DNA from: Pinus tabuliformis
Taxonomy: Eukaryota > Streptophyta > Pinopsida > Pinales > Pinaceae
NCBI GenBank assembly: GCA_031772625.1
Contig: CM062819.1
Span: 826,987,503 to 827,051,502 of the forward strand
Length of the DNA stretch: 64,000 nucleotides
Direction: 5' to 3'
In this document: piece by piece, positions 9,474 through 20,934 of the stretch
How the letters are laid out: every line of letters starts with the position of its first letter
How positions within the stretch are numbered: the stretch's first letter is position 1
Translations under genes and position numbers: made by a program
The notes under the pieces: model-generated
Seen by the model: only the letters and a program-made list of their open reading frames with translations
Databases searched by the model: none
What the model was told of the DNA's origin: nothing

Positions 9474-11011
9474 TGTTGGAAAAAATACTGAGGGGGGGGG
9501 GTGAATCAGTATTATTAAATTCTTTTCTTTATATCTTCCAGATTTATACTTTGATTTATTCTTCAGATATTGATCATTAGATTGTATGTCAGTACCATAT
9601 AATAATGAGCAAGAACAAGAAAAATAGATAATCACACCAAGAACATCAGATATAAGGTGGAAACCCAATGTGGGTGAAAACCACCTACTACAATATGTCT
9701 CTATCTTCTTTCAATTAGAAACTTCCTTTACAATAATTTTATACTGGTGCAGTCCTTTACCAGTACGCAAGCTGCAACCTACTGAGAGCTACAACCCTCT
9801 CTCGTTTTCCAGTCTCTCCTGGAAGGGAGCTACAACCCCCTACTTCTTTTCTTCCAAGGACCACTTTTCATAAATTTTAAAACTAGATCCATGAACATCA
9901 AATAATCATCAAGTACATGTGAATAAACCAATCTCCTTTTCAATCAACCAATGAATCAACCAATAACTTCTCAAAATGCAGTAACCAGATCAGCAATACC
10001 AGTAATCTAAACCCAGAACTCTTCAGCAATAGATAAAATACAGCCAACAAATATTTCAAGAAAAGCCCGCAACTTCACCAATAGAAACCTGTGAATATCT
10101 GCAGCTCTTCTGTGTCTAAACTGCACAGATCCGCACCTGGTCCTTCTTCTGCTCTGCATACCTCTGCACCTACTCCTTCTACTGCACTGCGTACCTCTAC
10201 TCAGATCCGCGCCTGCATAGTCTACCTGACAGCATACATCCGCACCTGGTCCTTCTGTTCCTCTGTGTACCTATGCACTGTGCCTTCTATTGTGCTGCGT
10301 ACCTCGCACCAGCGCCTTCTGCTTCGCTGCGTACCCCCGCACCTGCGCCTTCTGCTGTGCTGCGGACCTCTGTACCTGTGCTGTGTATTGCCTGCGGACC
10401 TCTGACTAGAGCCAAATTATCAGTCCTACAATGTACCACAGTCAGTAAAATCCACAGATCTGATCATGCGCCCGAGTGACCACGACCTATCAATAGATTC
10501 GCCTTAAATTTCACCTTTATTTAGATCTAGCTTTTAAAACCGATCACCCAAAATTTCAGATCTTAAGATATTCAAATTCACAAGTGACTAGCCAAGTGAT
10601 CTCCTTTCCTTTTTATAGGCAAGCCCTTATTCACACCATGGGACAAAACCATCGAAAATCAATACAAGGGATCCAAACCGGGGTTTAATAATTTAGATCC
10701 TATACCACGGACGAAAACCATAGGATCATGAACGGCGGGCTAAATACCAAGGGCCAAACATAAGAATTCCCACGTGTGCTCTGCATTGGAGTGAGTGAAC
10801 TGGAGTCCGCACCTTCTGAACGAAGCACCTGCGGGTATGTCTACACTTCTTGGTCGGCGTACCTGCGGGTCCACAACTTCTCTTAGGATCACCTGCGGGT
10901 ATCTCATTTTCTATGATTTTGAGAGCCTGAACAGAGATCTGCCACCTGAGTGAGTGGCCATCAAGTACAACACTTGTGCCATAGCACCAAACCAGAATCA
11001 TAATGCCAACA
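9474..11011. mobile_element. Solo LTR, 1538 bp, with 5-bp target duplication
   Basis: The unit begins TGTTGG and ends CCAACA, a perfect 6-bp terminal inverted repeat. It is flanked on both sides by TAATG (9469-9473 and 11012-11016). No internal gag-pol follows, so it is the product of recombination between two LTRs. Inside are a run of ten or so G near 9493, a GC-rich 33-bp minisatellite (10130-10395) and otherwise no convincing coding. The parent element is not identified. Confidence 0.92.
10130..10395. repeat. 33-bp minisatellite inside the solo LTR
   Basis: Imperfect direct repeats of about 32-33 bases follow one another, each containing CCTTCT, then CTGCGTACC, then GCACCTGCG or variants. 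At least six units can be aligned, the last three most clearly. The plus-strand open frame through it is a by-product of the repeat and is not proposed as a gene. Confidence 0.8.
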
Positions 11012-11960
11012 TAATGAACCCTTGAACCTATCTCACATATTAAAAAGGTTTTTAAGGTTGATTACCCCTTTGGTCATGGTATGTAGTTTTGGAAAAACTA
11101 CCTTTTCAATACCTTTAGCATCTGACATTGGATATTCCTCATCTTCTATGTATCCAAGACTTCATCAACGTTGATGGTGAGGTATCTAAAATTTTCTCCA
11201 TTGGTGAGAAATTCCAGTTACTATTAGCCTCCTTCCAACACTCCAATTTGTAAGATTATCAGGGAAACATGGATTATGAAATGGTTCAATAAAAAATTTG
11301 GTGACCTCAAAATCTTCTAATGGGGATAACCTAGAAGTTATCGTGGCCAAAGAATTAGCTAACATATTTTGGGATCAAGGAAGAATGTTGGTTTTGAAAG
11401 AAAAAACATTATCACTGAGTCTATGGAATTATTAATGATAGATTCTAAGAATTTGTGAATTGAAATGGATTAAATTCCTAATATACCTAATTATGATTTT
11501 AGATTCCCCAAAAACCTTAACTTGTTTAATACTCAAATCATTAGCATTTTTTAGGCCTGAACAAAAGCTTCATATTTTATTGTACTATTTGTATGTTCAA
11601 ATTCTAATCTACAAGATAAGAAACTATGCTTTCCATTTGTGTATATAAAAACACATTTGTCTCATACCCCTTCTTGAGATTTACATATATCAAAGAATAT
11701 TATCTATATATCATGAGTGGTATCTAGTTTTGTTTTATTTTCTTAATTTTTTTACATCATGATTTTTTGAGGTTTTTCATTAAAATCTTATTTACAATTT
11801 TCACATTAGCATTTAAATTTTTAAATATAATTTTACCCTTTTGTAAAAGTAGATTTGATTTTTGTGGGATTGGTATCTTATATGCAAAAGCTATGAAATT
11901 CCTAAAGTCGAAATCAAACAACTAGTTCCCCAAATGTGGGTATTCACACGATGAGGGCTC
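11012..11960 (-). pseudogene. E6 archaeal-type RNase H and downstream linker
   Basis: The minus strand shows LKNANDLSIKQVKVFGES, equivalent to the family motif ending in the catalytic GDS (here Asp to Glu). Downstream are NMLANSLAT (usually ADSLA) and a CFPDNLTNW segment. A degraded equivalent of the NNxAEYEA motif can be seen upstream near 11500-11560. The linker ends in KGVINLKNLF and DRFKGS just before the solo LTR. The domain directly follows protease and precedes RT, an unusual order that I recall from conifer Gypsy polyproteins. Many stops make it non-functional. Confidence 0.62.
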
Positions 11961-12002
11961 ATTTGTTGCTTCTCGATCAGTGACAGTGTGTTTCATATAC
12001 TT

Positions 12003-12440
12003 TTATCTATCCATCATTATTTTGTTAGGTTTCCTACTCTTGAGTAACCACAAGTGAGATTGTTTTGAAGTGAAATAACCTTGCATCTTTTGTGACCAAT
12101 CTCTACTAAGTAGGAGACCATAAGATATGAGAATATCTATAAACAAAATATCAGTAACTCGATGAATTTTGGGACTCAAAGTGACCCTAATCAAAACATA
12201 GTTTATCTCTCCAATAACATTTATTTATGATATTTCCAACCAAATTATATGACTTGAAAATCTAGTTGGTGTTTCATTTATTTTTATAGACAAAGTAAGG
12301 CATGACGTTTGAGGATGCTCCGGAATCAACCAAACAATTGTGAATGTTGGAGTTGAATATGTCAAAGTTTAGTAAGAATGGAGGAGTTAATGACCTAGAT
12401 TTCCTCCCCATCAATGTTGTGTTTACTACTGACTTGTGGT
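12003..12440 (-). pseudogene. E6 protease (retropepsin) relic
   Basis: The active-site motif LVDSGASSNVMP is intact at 12305-12340, with DSGA at 12316-12327. It is preceded by TPPFLLNFDIFN. The C-terminal half is the open piece 12003-12194 with ILISYGLLLSRDWSQ, matching the family pattern of an LLSRDW motif. A frame break separates the two halves. Confidence 0.75.
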
Positions 12441-13700
12441 GATCACTTGAATCAATTATAATTACAATTTAGTAGGGGCCACATTTTGATCCTTTTCCTC
12501 CTTCAAGGATTTAAGCAAGAGTGTTTTTTGTTGATAAATTCGACAAAAATCCATGATTGAAATGTGTGTCTTGATTTTCTTCAAGTATTCTATTGCATTA
12601 TATTCTATAGGCTCAACTTCTATTACACTTAATCTAGACATCATGTCCCACATGATCATGGTTGTTTATTTGAGGTGCTTATCTTATTTCTCATTCATAA
12701 TATCTTGAACTTGATCATTTGCTTGGTCAATCTGAACACATCCATCTAGAAATATTTTTTCCATAAGATTCATAACATTTATCCATTGTGGGATTTTTTT
12801 ATTAGAGTGATTATCCTAGTGACAGTTTCAAAATTTATTTGAGGTTACATCTCCTAAATCAATATTTAGGCTTGTAGGATGTGGTTTAAAATATTTAGGA
12901 GCAATGGCTTTCCTAAAAATGGATTTCCTAAAGAATTGATTGAAAGATCTCTGAATGGAATTTTCCTCTCCTCTGTTTATTTCCATGTCAGTTATTTCAT
13001 TGGAGAGTTTTCTAATCATCCTTTGTAAAATCTCAATACCAATTGCATCTTTCTCAACACTTTCAAAAGGTTGTCTAGTTTGGGTATTTTCCAATAGAAG
13101 GCATATTTTGAGTTTTTTACATGTTTATTCCCTAAGGTAGTTTGACTTTATTTATAAATTCTCATTTCAAATTCCACCTTTTCTTCTTCTTCAAAATTTA
13201 TAGAAAGAGCATTTCTTCCAGCTCTCTTGATAAACATAGATATGGCAATAGGTAGAGCATTCGCATATACCTCAATATGCAATTATTGAGGATGGATTAT
13301 TCCATGGAAACTTATTCAACACTATTATAAAATACTAGTTGAAATATTTGACTTTTTCAATGGGTCCCACTTTCTAGACAAATAGTTTAGAAATTAGTGC
13401 CCATGTGGTGATTTTTCTCCAAATATATCCAAAAGATATTTTTTGAGTTCAATCTAGTTGGTAATGGATTTAATAGGTAAAGTAAAATACCATGTTGAGT
13501 GATGAATTCTCAAAAGTGTAAAGGAATAAATGGTAGACTACATATTCATGTTGAACATTTATCAACCTTACAATAAGTATGAATTTTGTAAGTGGTCTTC
13601 ATGAAGACAAAATGTATCAAGGTATAATTTAGAGAGTAGTTTTTGGGGATGCCATGGGATCGGTTCTAGTTGGCACCATTCTAATTCTATTTTAAACTCT
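12441..13700 (-). pseudogene. E6 Gag relic
   Basis: The capsid core is visible at about 13660-13140 (segments YFTYQIHYQL, LNKFPWNN, and YANALPIAISMFIKRAGRN). It is followed by a Lys/Asn-rich region, a mutated knuckle (C-H-stop-D-N-H) near 12830, and the linker EYLKKIKTHISIMDF at 12462-12659. These match, from memory, the Gag of the same conifer Gypsy lineage as the protease and RNase H next to it. Several stops and frameshifts are present. Confidence 0.62.
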
Positions 13701-15323
13701 TCTACTTCTCGTTCTAAGTGGCCATGATTATCTGAGTTAACATATTCAAGTGGGGTTGTGGCAGGACTAGCAAGGGTGGTATGAATTAGGCCAAAAAGTT
13801 AACCAATTTCCTGTAGGGATAATTATACAAAGTCTTCTAAACCATATGTACTAAAGTATGTTCGTTTGTGGACAGTACAACTCTTTCATTATTTATTTTT
13901 CAAGGGAGAAATGGTGCCACAAGTAGTGCACCAATTTTCCTAGCATAAGCTTGAGTGATTCCCTTGGAGGAATCTACTTCCTCATTAGATATTTCATAAG
14001 CAATTGCCTCAAGGTTATATCTAGAATATTACACAACCTAAGATGGAATATTGTCAAAAGCGTAATCTTCAGGAGTTGTATTTTGTATATGTGGGTTGTT
14101 TTTATGGCTTGGCACAAACAAATCCTCCTTTTAGCACCAATTCCATTGATGGGAATGGATTCCCAATACTCAAAAGTAAGGATCAAACCAAAGGATGAGG
14201 CCCAACTATAATACTCCCTATTTGGTGTGGAATGAACCTTTAGGTTACTATTTGGAAACCTTTTGATGGGTTTTATTATTTTTGTCGTTTTTTTTCTCTA
14301 TTTAATTGTTTTTATACTTTATTATTTATCTATAAGAGGAAGAGGAAATGATCTATGATATTGAAAGAAGTTTGTGTTCAAAGATAACGTATCACAACAA
14401 TAAATAGTAAACAAAACTTTTCTAATATTGCAGGCACCTTTGGAAATAATTCTAATGGGATTTTCCTAGACCATATGACATTTAGAATATTCTAACTAGC
14501 AATAGAAATTACAAAAAACAAACATGAGATATAAGGAAATAATTCTATGATACCTCAACCACTAATATCAATAGGTCCTTATTAAACTTTCAAAAAATCC
14601 ATTCATGCATTAAGAGTAATCATAAACATATTACAAATCCTTACTAGAAATATCTAGTATATTTAGTTGTTTGTAGATGGTAATCCACAAAACAAGAAAA
14701 TTTGCACAAATTTTTTTAACAAAACCTTTTCGGTGCATGTAGAACTTCTAAGTTAAACTTTCGTGTATAGTTTCTCAGTTGCAACCTTATAATTTCTTCC
14801 AAAATCCAAAAGCCTCTTCTAAGATATTTACACCCTTACTTATTAAACTTACAATGACTTAAAATAGTAAATTTAACAAAATACAAAATTATGAATAACT
14901 AAACAAAAAGTGTGATTCAAGATAACTTGTGTTATCTAGGTGTTCCAAATTTTGCATGCCCACCATCACATATGACCATTGCACAAACAACTTATCATGC
15001 ATATGATTGTAAGGAAACTTGTGAAAATCCATCATGATATTGAAGGTTTCCTTTCTTTATCTATGGTTCTTGGTGTATTTTTATTTTGAGTACTAATCAC
15101 TCCATTTTACCAATCATTTTGATTTTGTCAACCACAAACTTCTCCATGTGGTCACATTCGATTACAACTATCTTCTTGCTTTTGGGATGATATTCATAAG
15201 TTGCTCATTTGAATTTAATTGACACTTCCTCAATTATCCAAAACCCCTTGGATGACATGAACATTGATAGTTGGAGGTAAATCATTTCTATATTGACTTT
15301 CTCCAATGATTTTTGACATACAT
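13701..15323. other. AT-rich unassigned sequence upstream of E6 gag
   Basis: This probably contains the N-terminal gag, leader and 5' LTR of E6 in decayed form. I could not recognise a primer site, LTR end or homologous copy in the window. Open frames of up to 86 codons here look random. Confidence 0.45.
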
Positions 15324-15376
15324 TGTAACACCCTCCTCCCATATCTACCCAAGAAACCAACCAACCAGGGTAAACA
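15324..15376 (-). repeat. Terminal 53 bases of the E3 3' LTR
   Basis: The plus strand starts TGTAACACCCTCCTCCCA and matches the start of the E3 5' LTR at 43855 (TGTAACACCCTCCTCCCA) for about 53 bases with a handful of mismatches, ending at GGGTAAACATG. Beyond that the Tat-like block begins. About 17 LTR bases present at 43910-43926 are missing here, so a deletion accompanied or followed the nested insertion. Confidence 0.88.
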
Positions 15377-17700
15377 TGTCAAATGGTGTCAACTAGCAGC
15401 AACAGGAGCAACTGACAAGTGAACCAAAGAATGATGATGCAACTCAAGGTCTTCACTGATTGTTGTGGTATATTTCTACACAATGGGAATAAATGATATG
15501 AAGTCGAACATGTGAGAAATCGTTTGATTACCAGTCATTGATGTATACCGTTAACAAATGTGAGACTACTGACTGATAATGATAATGAGAGTCAAGGTAC
15601 CCAGTACAATGTAACAAGTGCAAATAGATGAGCTGAAGTTGAACACCTGTAATAATCAATCAATCAGGAGACAATGATGGTTTCCCACTGTCGATAGCGA
15701 AGGATCTACCACTACTGACTGCAAACCCCAAGGTACTACCAAATGGACTCTAGACCTTTTCCCCATAGAAATGAGTCATAGTCAATAGGGAAAAATCCGC
15801 TAGAAGGAATGCATTAAGGCATCCTTCATCAATCTAGCGCGAGTGTAACCCGTAGGCCAATAATGTGGAAGGAATCGAATGAAAAAAGATATAGTAACTC
15901 GACCGAAGCACGTTTCCAGTGTACACAAGATGTATCTAGCACACGATAGAAACCCTCTGAACCAACCAATAATGAAAGCTGACATAGAGGTGAGGAATCC
16001 ACCAATAGGGTCAAATGGAAACCAAGGCATTGCACGAATCCCAATGTGTGATAATGAAAGCTGATGTCGAACACAAGGGAATCCACTCAGCCAAAGACCC
16101 ATGATACTGATCGATGTTGAGCACAAGGTGACCTATCAATAATGAAAATAGGGCTAGGGTGCAGCTCTAGGCCTGTCCTTAGAGCAAGATGTCGTCGTCG
16201 ATAAGGACAAGACCCACTAGCAATAATTCAATGGAGACCTTCTCAAACCGGCACGAGTAAAGGATCAATATAACTGATGTGATGATAGACAAGACACTCA
16301 CAACCAGGGATGGATGACTGAAAAATAGGTGAAGAGACACCACAAAGAGGTTGGCTCAGGCTTACTTCCCTTGAACAAAATCACGAATCAATGATGACCA
16401 TGTGGCAGCATATGATGACTTTGTATAAGTTTGCCATGTAGGAGGCACGAATGAACTCTCCATATGATTGGAAGAGATAACCAATCGGAGGAGAACTAAC
16501 TCAATAACAAGGTTAAGGCCTACCTAAGTCAAGCTAAATCCCACCCAAATGGAGGAGATGCTTTGTTTGAGCACTTTGTTTAAGGGCGACATGACTGACT
16601 CTAGCTACTAACAATAAATGGAAATGTTGTCCCGTTCCCGCTCTTTTTTGGAATATGTAATTTTTTTTTTGTCTTTTTCTTTAAGCTGGAAAAAGAATAA
16701 AATAATGCTATAGTACAATGGAAAGAAAGAGTGTCAATGAAACAAATGATCTAGTTCCTGGGATGGGAACATTCCTATGCTCAATGCAGGGAGGCAAAAC
16801 TGGTCAAGGACACTCAAAGGGATGTTCCTTCCATGGGTTTGAGGGTATGTCAAGTTGCAGAAGCTAACGGATTGCAAGTTTCATTTTTGCAGAAGACATG
16901 GTCAAAAAGTGGCTTAAACACGAGTCCAAGTGAAGACGGCTCAAGGCCAAAAGGTGCAAATGGTCAAAATCCAATGCAGTAGTACAAATCAACACAAAGG
17001 ACCCTCTAGGGTATAAGGCCAGAACAAAGCGAAGAAGCAAAGAGAAATGAGTCTTCAATGCACAAGTCATGGCGGGACTAGAGAGGACTCCCAAGCCTAC
17101 TCAATGAAGCAACATGGGCAACCAATGTCAGTGAGGTGCTAACTATGATTCCCATGAAAAGGATGGCTCTACCATTGTGTCATGATTTAAAAAGTCGGTG
17201 AGTGAAGATGGTTTACGAATCATAACACGATGGGATCGACCCTATGGCAAGTGTATCATCAAATGGAGTCTAGTATGCAAAATGCAACGAAAAAATGGCT
17301 TCCCTGACTTATATGCCAGTGAGTAAACGATACCTGCCATGGTGGGTGCAGTCATGGAACTGGCGTGAAATTTCCAACAAAGCATCCAAAATGTCCTGAA
17401 ATCAATCTATCCTTGAAAATTCAAGCTCCCAAGTTAAAAGATTCATGAGACAAAACAAAATCAAGTTTTCAAAAAAATTTGACACTTTCAAAGCTTATAA
17501 AAATATTTTTTGACTCACCATTGTTACCATTTGTGCTGAGAGCAAAAGTTGTGGAGAAAAATAAGCAATCTTGCCTCCCAAATAGTTTGATCATTCAAAT
17601 TGGCTCAAAATCACCAGGTAACCCCCAAATCTAGCCTGCATATACGCAGTTTGAATTTAAAACATAAAAATCTAACGGTTAAACTTGACTTTCTTTCAGG
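15377..17700. other. Copy A 3' non-coding region
   Basis: This is homologous to 25124-27597 of copy B throughout. It has no convincing coding frame; open frames on both strands differ between the copies. In sense orientation it lies between the antisense gene and the missing 3' LTR. Relative to copy B, about 150 bases are absent near 17638, where the junction shares GCA with both ends of the missing piece. Confidence 0.7.
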
Positions 17701-18946
17701 ATGACAATCACTTGGAGGGAAAGGGAGCATGCTACTATTGATGATGAGGTTATGAATGATCAACAGGCCTTGGATGCCTTGAGAGGATGTGGTTTATTAA
17801 AATTCTTCAAAATGCCAAATATGAAGGCAAACACCTGCTTGCTTGAAATGTTAATCCACTATTGGAGTATCGAAGATGATGCATTCATTATTGATCAAAT
17901 GCCTTTAAGGATAGAGATAGAAGATATTTACTTTATCACTGGACTCTCCTGGAGAGGAGAAGTGGTGCATTCGACTGGACGATCACGAGGTAGTCTTTCA
18001 GTGGAAGACTACGTGCATATATATTGTCTGGGGCATCCGGAGAAGATTGGAAGCCAAATTCCAATCAAACATGTAGAGAGTTTTTCCTTGAGGATCATAT
18101 TGTTCACCATAGCCAGGGTAAATGGATCAACCTCATTGCACCAAGTGTCATGACTATCCATGAGCTTGGCCGTAGATTGTCTCACTACTGTGTTTGACTG
18201 GTGTACACCTCTTCTGACCAATATGAAGAGTCAGCTATCCTCCATTTAGAAAGGACAGACCAAGAACTTTAGATATGGGAACATTTTATGCTCCTTTTTC
18301 TTCGAAAAGGTTCTAGGGTTACGTCCTAGAGTATCAATTCCTGTCAGTAGCCCCTGAGATCCTCGGATGGGTAGGTGGGCTAACCTAATGAAATGCCTTG
18401 GAGGTGTAGATGTACCGAGGACTGCTTTTGAAGATGATTCCTTCTCCTCGTCGGAGCAGCGAATCATTGCTGTGGATGACTATCCCTATACTGGCATGGA
18501 TTTCAAGGGAGATCCGGATCTGGTGCTGCCACAAGACGTAGCATGGGGAGAGATAGGTAACCATTTTTTAAAGTTTTGTCAATTTTATGATTTTTACATT
18601 TTTCAAATATGAAAATGAACTTAAAGATATTTTTGATGGGATTAAATGACTAATATAATGATCATGTTCCAGTGTGGATCCAGTACGACCAAACAAATTT
18701 CTGCGGCACAAGCATCGTAGAAGAGGTGCCCAAGAGGTGGTTGCGGAGACTGGGAGAGTCTTATACGTAGTCCAATGAATCTTGGTGAGGTTGACCCACC
18801 GGGTATCGATGGAGGCCGTAGAAGATCTACCAGAGGATATGTAGCATCGCGTGGTAGGAGTGCCATGCAACTAGGTTGACCCTTTTTGGCACATGGCCAA
18901 AGCAGTGGTCACCTACTTAGCTGCTCATCCTGAGTTGAGCCATTAG
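17701..18946 (+). pseudogene. Copy A antisense gene (aORF), two exons
   Basis: The first exon runs from the ATG at 17701 to 18556. The predicted intron is 18557-18672 (GT...AG, 116 bp), and the second exon ends with TAG at 18944-18946. The first 150 residues are open and include LRGCGLLKFF, LLEMLIHYW and IEIEDIYFITGLSWRG. After a TGA at 18151 the frame continues with further stops at about 18247 and 18358, through MGRWANLMK and GDPDLVLP. Exon 2 has a one-base difference from copy B and further stops. The motifs resemble, from memory, antisense ORFs of Tat elements and plant-mobile-domain-like proteins; function is unknown. It lies 3' of RNase H, opposite to gag. Confidence 0.72.
18557..18672 (+). 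other. Predicted intron of the antisense gene, copy A
   Basis: The donor is GATAG/GTAACC and the acceptor TTCCAG. The interval is AT-rich and 116 bp long, exactly the length of the equivalent interval in copy B, where joining the exons keeps one frame. Confidence 0.6.
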
Positions 18947-19036
18947 ATGTACTGGACATGATTATGGGCATTTTAGTCCCGATTTTTGTATATTATTTTT
19001 GACACACTTTATGTACACACGGGCAATTTTATGATA

Positions 19037-19038
<2 letters not shown>

Positions 19039-19066
<28 letters not shown>
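19039..19066. repeat. (TA)n microsatellite in copy A
   Basis: A run of TA dinucleotides lies downstream of the antisense gene. Copy B lacks the run and some flanking bases at the corresponding site near 28925, so it arose or was lost after the copies separated. Confidence 0.9.
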
Positions 19067-19069
<3 letters not shown>

Positions 19070-19097
19070 TTCCAACTTTTGATGTTTGATTTTATCT

Positions 19098-19523
19098 TCA
19101 TGAATGAATGATGTGCCAATATAAAACTTGATTAGTGATAGAATCTGCTAATGAATTATTAGATCGTGGAATGTGAAAATAAGTAATATAAACAAATGAT
19201 CTTTGTAACACCCTCACTCTCAAATATTGGCAATATAAACAAGGATCCCGAACCCGGTAGATGTTATTCAATTGTGATACTACCAGTTGTGAATCAAGAT
19301 AGACTACCAACAAATCGATTCCATAAGAAATAGCTTCGTAGAGTAAATTAATGATGGCAATATATTCTGCCATATTATTTGACGTTGGACCAATACATAC
19401 TCCCCTTGATACCATCAACTGACCAGTTGGATAATAAATCACCCAAGATGCGGAAGAGAGGTTCTGAGTGGGCCAACTAGCAGCATTGGTGAATCCGAAA
19501 TAGACCAAGTCATCCATCAACAC
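19098..19523 (-). pseudogene. Copy A archaeal-type RNase H (aRNH)
   Basis: The 141-residue open segment has SASWVIYYPTGQLM, NNMAEYIAII (catalytic Glu), VVYLDSQLVVSQLN (catalytic Asp) and SLADSITNQVLYW, the hallmarks of the second, archaeal-type RNase H of Tat elements. The first catalytic Asp is changed: where copy B has ADGAS, copy A has TNAAS. The enzyme would remove RNA from the RNA-DNA hybrid during reverse transcription. It follows protease after only about 275 bases, leaving no room for RT. It is open to a natural end but probably inactive. Confidence 0.85.
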
Positions 19524-19798
19524 CTGCCAAAGCAGATCAAAAAAGTGTCGATATCACAAAAAACTCCCGATAATATATGTACAAAAATACAAAATATACA
19601 AAGAAGCCATTGCTCGGTCGTAACCTAGGAAAAGTACTTCTTGAGGTAGAGCCGATCAGGAGGCTCCACCAGCTTGCTCCTAGAGATGTTTATAGGTATA
19701 GTCATTGAGCCAATCAATATATTAACTTCAGCAGAAAACTGTGTTGGAGCCAAAGCAACCGTACAAACATCACTAGTAGGTAGATTGGAGGACCTAGA

Positions 19799-20640
19799 CT
19801 AGACTTCATGCAAAGGAGGACAGAGAAATGAATGATGATGTAAATCTTCCAATGGTCGATCTACAACCGTCATTGCTTCGAATATTTCTTCATCAAATGG
19901 AAAAACTATATCTAAGCAATCCAAAGCAGAAGTGGAATCAAGGGTCCAAGTAAGAGCCACATCACCATCTAACTCCTTTTCCAAAGAAGGAGTGGGATGG
20001 TTGTTTGTAGAGTTATCGATAGATTCATATCTAAGCACTCTTGTAGACACAGGAGATCCTATTCCACCCACCTTCCCTTCATCTGATGTGGTCGCAGATG
20101 AAGGTAAGGTCCCAAGATCCGAAAAATAGTGAATTCGAACAAACTCTTTCCGTAAAGGCTCCATGGAGGATGAAATTGTATCTATTCTAGCTGTAGGAGG
20201 GGGAAGATCAAATACACCCATCAAGGAAGAGTACATCCCGACTCCTAGATTCTCGATAGTTTGACGGGGGTTATCCACCATCAAAACAGTAGAATCCGAA
20301 GTTTCCTGAGGGTCAATTGGAGAGTAATCCAATTGATCAACCTTAACAATTTTCCCCTCATGAGGAAAACAAAGGACTCGAAACAGAGTCAAAACAATGG
20401 CATCCATTTCATAAATCCAATTTCATCCTAAGAGGAGATTGTAATCTAGGTTGGAATCAATGATTTCTACTTTGATATTAACTAGCTTTCCTCCAACACA
20501 TATAGGAATGGCCGGGATAATCCCGTGTGGCCTATGAGAATGACCGTCAAATGTTATCAAGAGAGTGGGTGAAGGAACAGCTACAGATGATCCAATTGCC
20601 TTTCAACATGACATAGACATGACACATGTGGAAGCTCCCT
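19799..20640 (-). pseudogene. Copy A protease, catalytic Asp lost
   Basis: The open part (20407-19799) starts after the active site with MDAIVLTLFRVLCFPHEGKIV. Immediately upstream, at about 20590-20640, the active-site region reads INEGASTCVMSMSC followed by a stop where copy B has IDEGSSTCVMSMSCW. Thus Asp is Asn and Trp is TGA. The Tat-type site is D-E-G rather than D-S-G. A second stop lies near 20425. A long acidic linker follows the protease core. Confidence 0.85.
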
Positions 20641-20934
20641 CATTTATAACCGTCCGAAAAATAGTGGTTTTCTAGTAAGTAGACTTTATCCGGAAAGCCA
20701 TATGATGAGGAAGTCTCTTTTTGACATTGTGCATATCAAAAGTAAGAGCTAAAGAATTATTTGGATCAACTGCCCCTATCACTGAAATCAAAGCACTTCG
20801 TTGAGCTAGACATGATTGGAGTACCTCTAAAGCAGATATAGCACATCGAATTTGAGGCAGATCCTCAACAATGGAGTAATTCTAGGTTTCCCTTGCATTA
20901 GGGTTGATAGTTGCACGTTTGGCAGAACCTTTCG

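Larger units (their letters stand above)
7690..13700 (-). mobile_element. E6: ancient degenerate Ty3/Gypsy element
   Basis: This strongly decayed element is recognised only by translation on the minus strand. In order it has the gag core (about 13660-13100), gag-protease linker, protease (12440-12003), archaeal-type RNase H (11960-11200), a linker towards RT (11200-11012 and 9473-9290) and integrase (8700-7690). RT itself is missing or unrecognisable. The order protease then RNase H before RT is unlike standard Gypsy elements. No LTR was found for it. It is interrupted by a solo LTR, a fold-back repeat and a local tandem duplication, which makes it the oldest layer in this part of the window. 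Confidence 0.75.

Noticed and set aside
10091-10479. Open frames of 104 and 68 codons rich in Ser, Pro, Ala and Leu on the plus strand
   Set aside because: They run through the 33-bp minisatellite within a solo LTR; openness results from the repeat composition.
15800-16126. Two overlapping minus-strand frames (108 and 85 codons) conserved in part in copy B at 25547-25833
   Set aside because: The two frames are equally conserved and overlap, the starts differ between copies, and no family resemblance is seen; similarity follows from the DNA duplication. Weak possibility of a small ORF remains.
17701-18946. Antisense gene as a captured or flanking host gene
   Set aside because: It occurs at the same position in both retroelement copies and Tat elements are known for antisense ORFs; a host origin of the family is not excluded.
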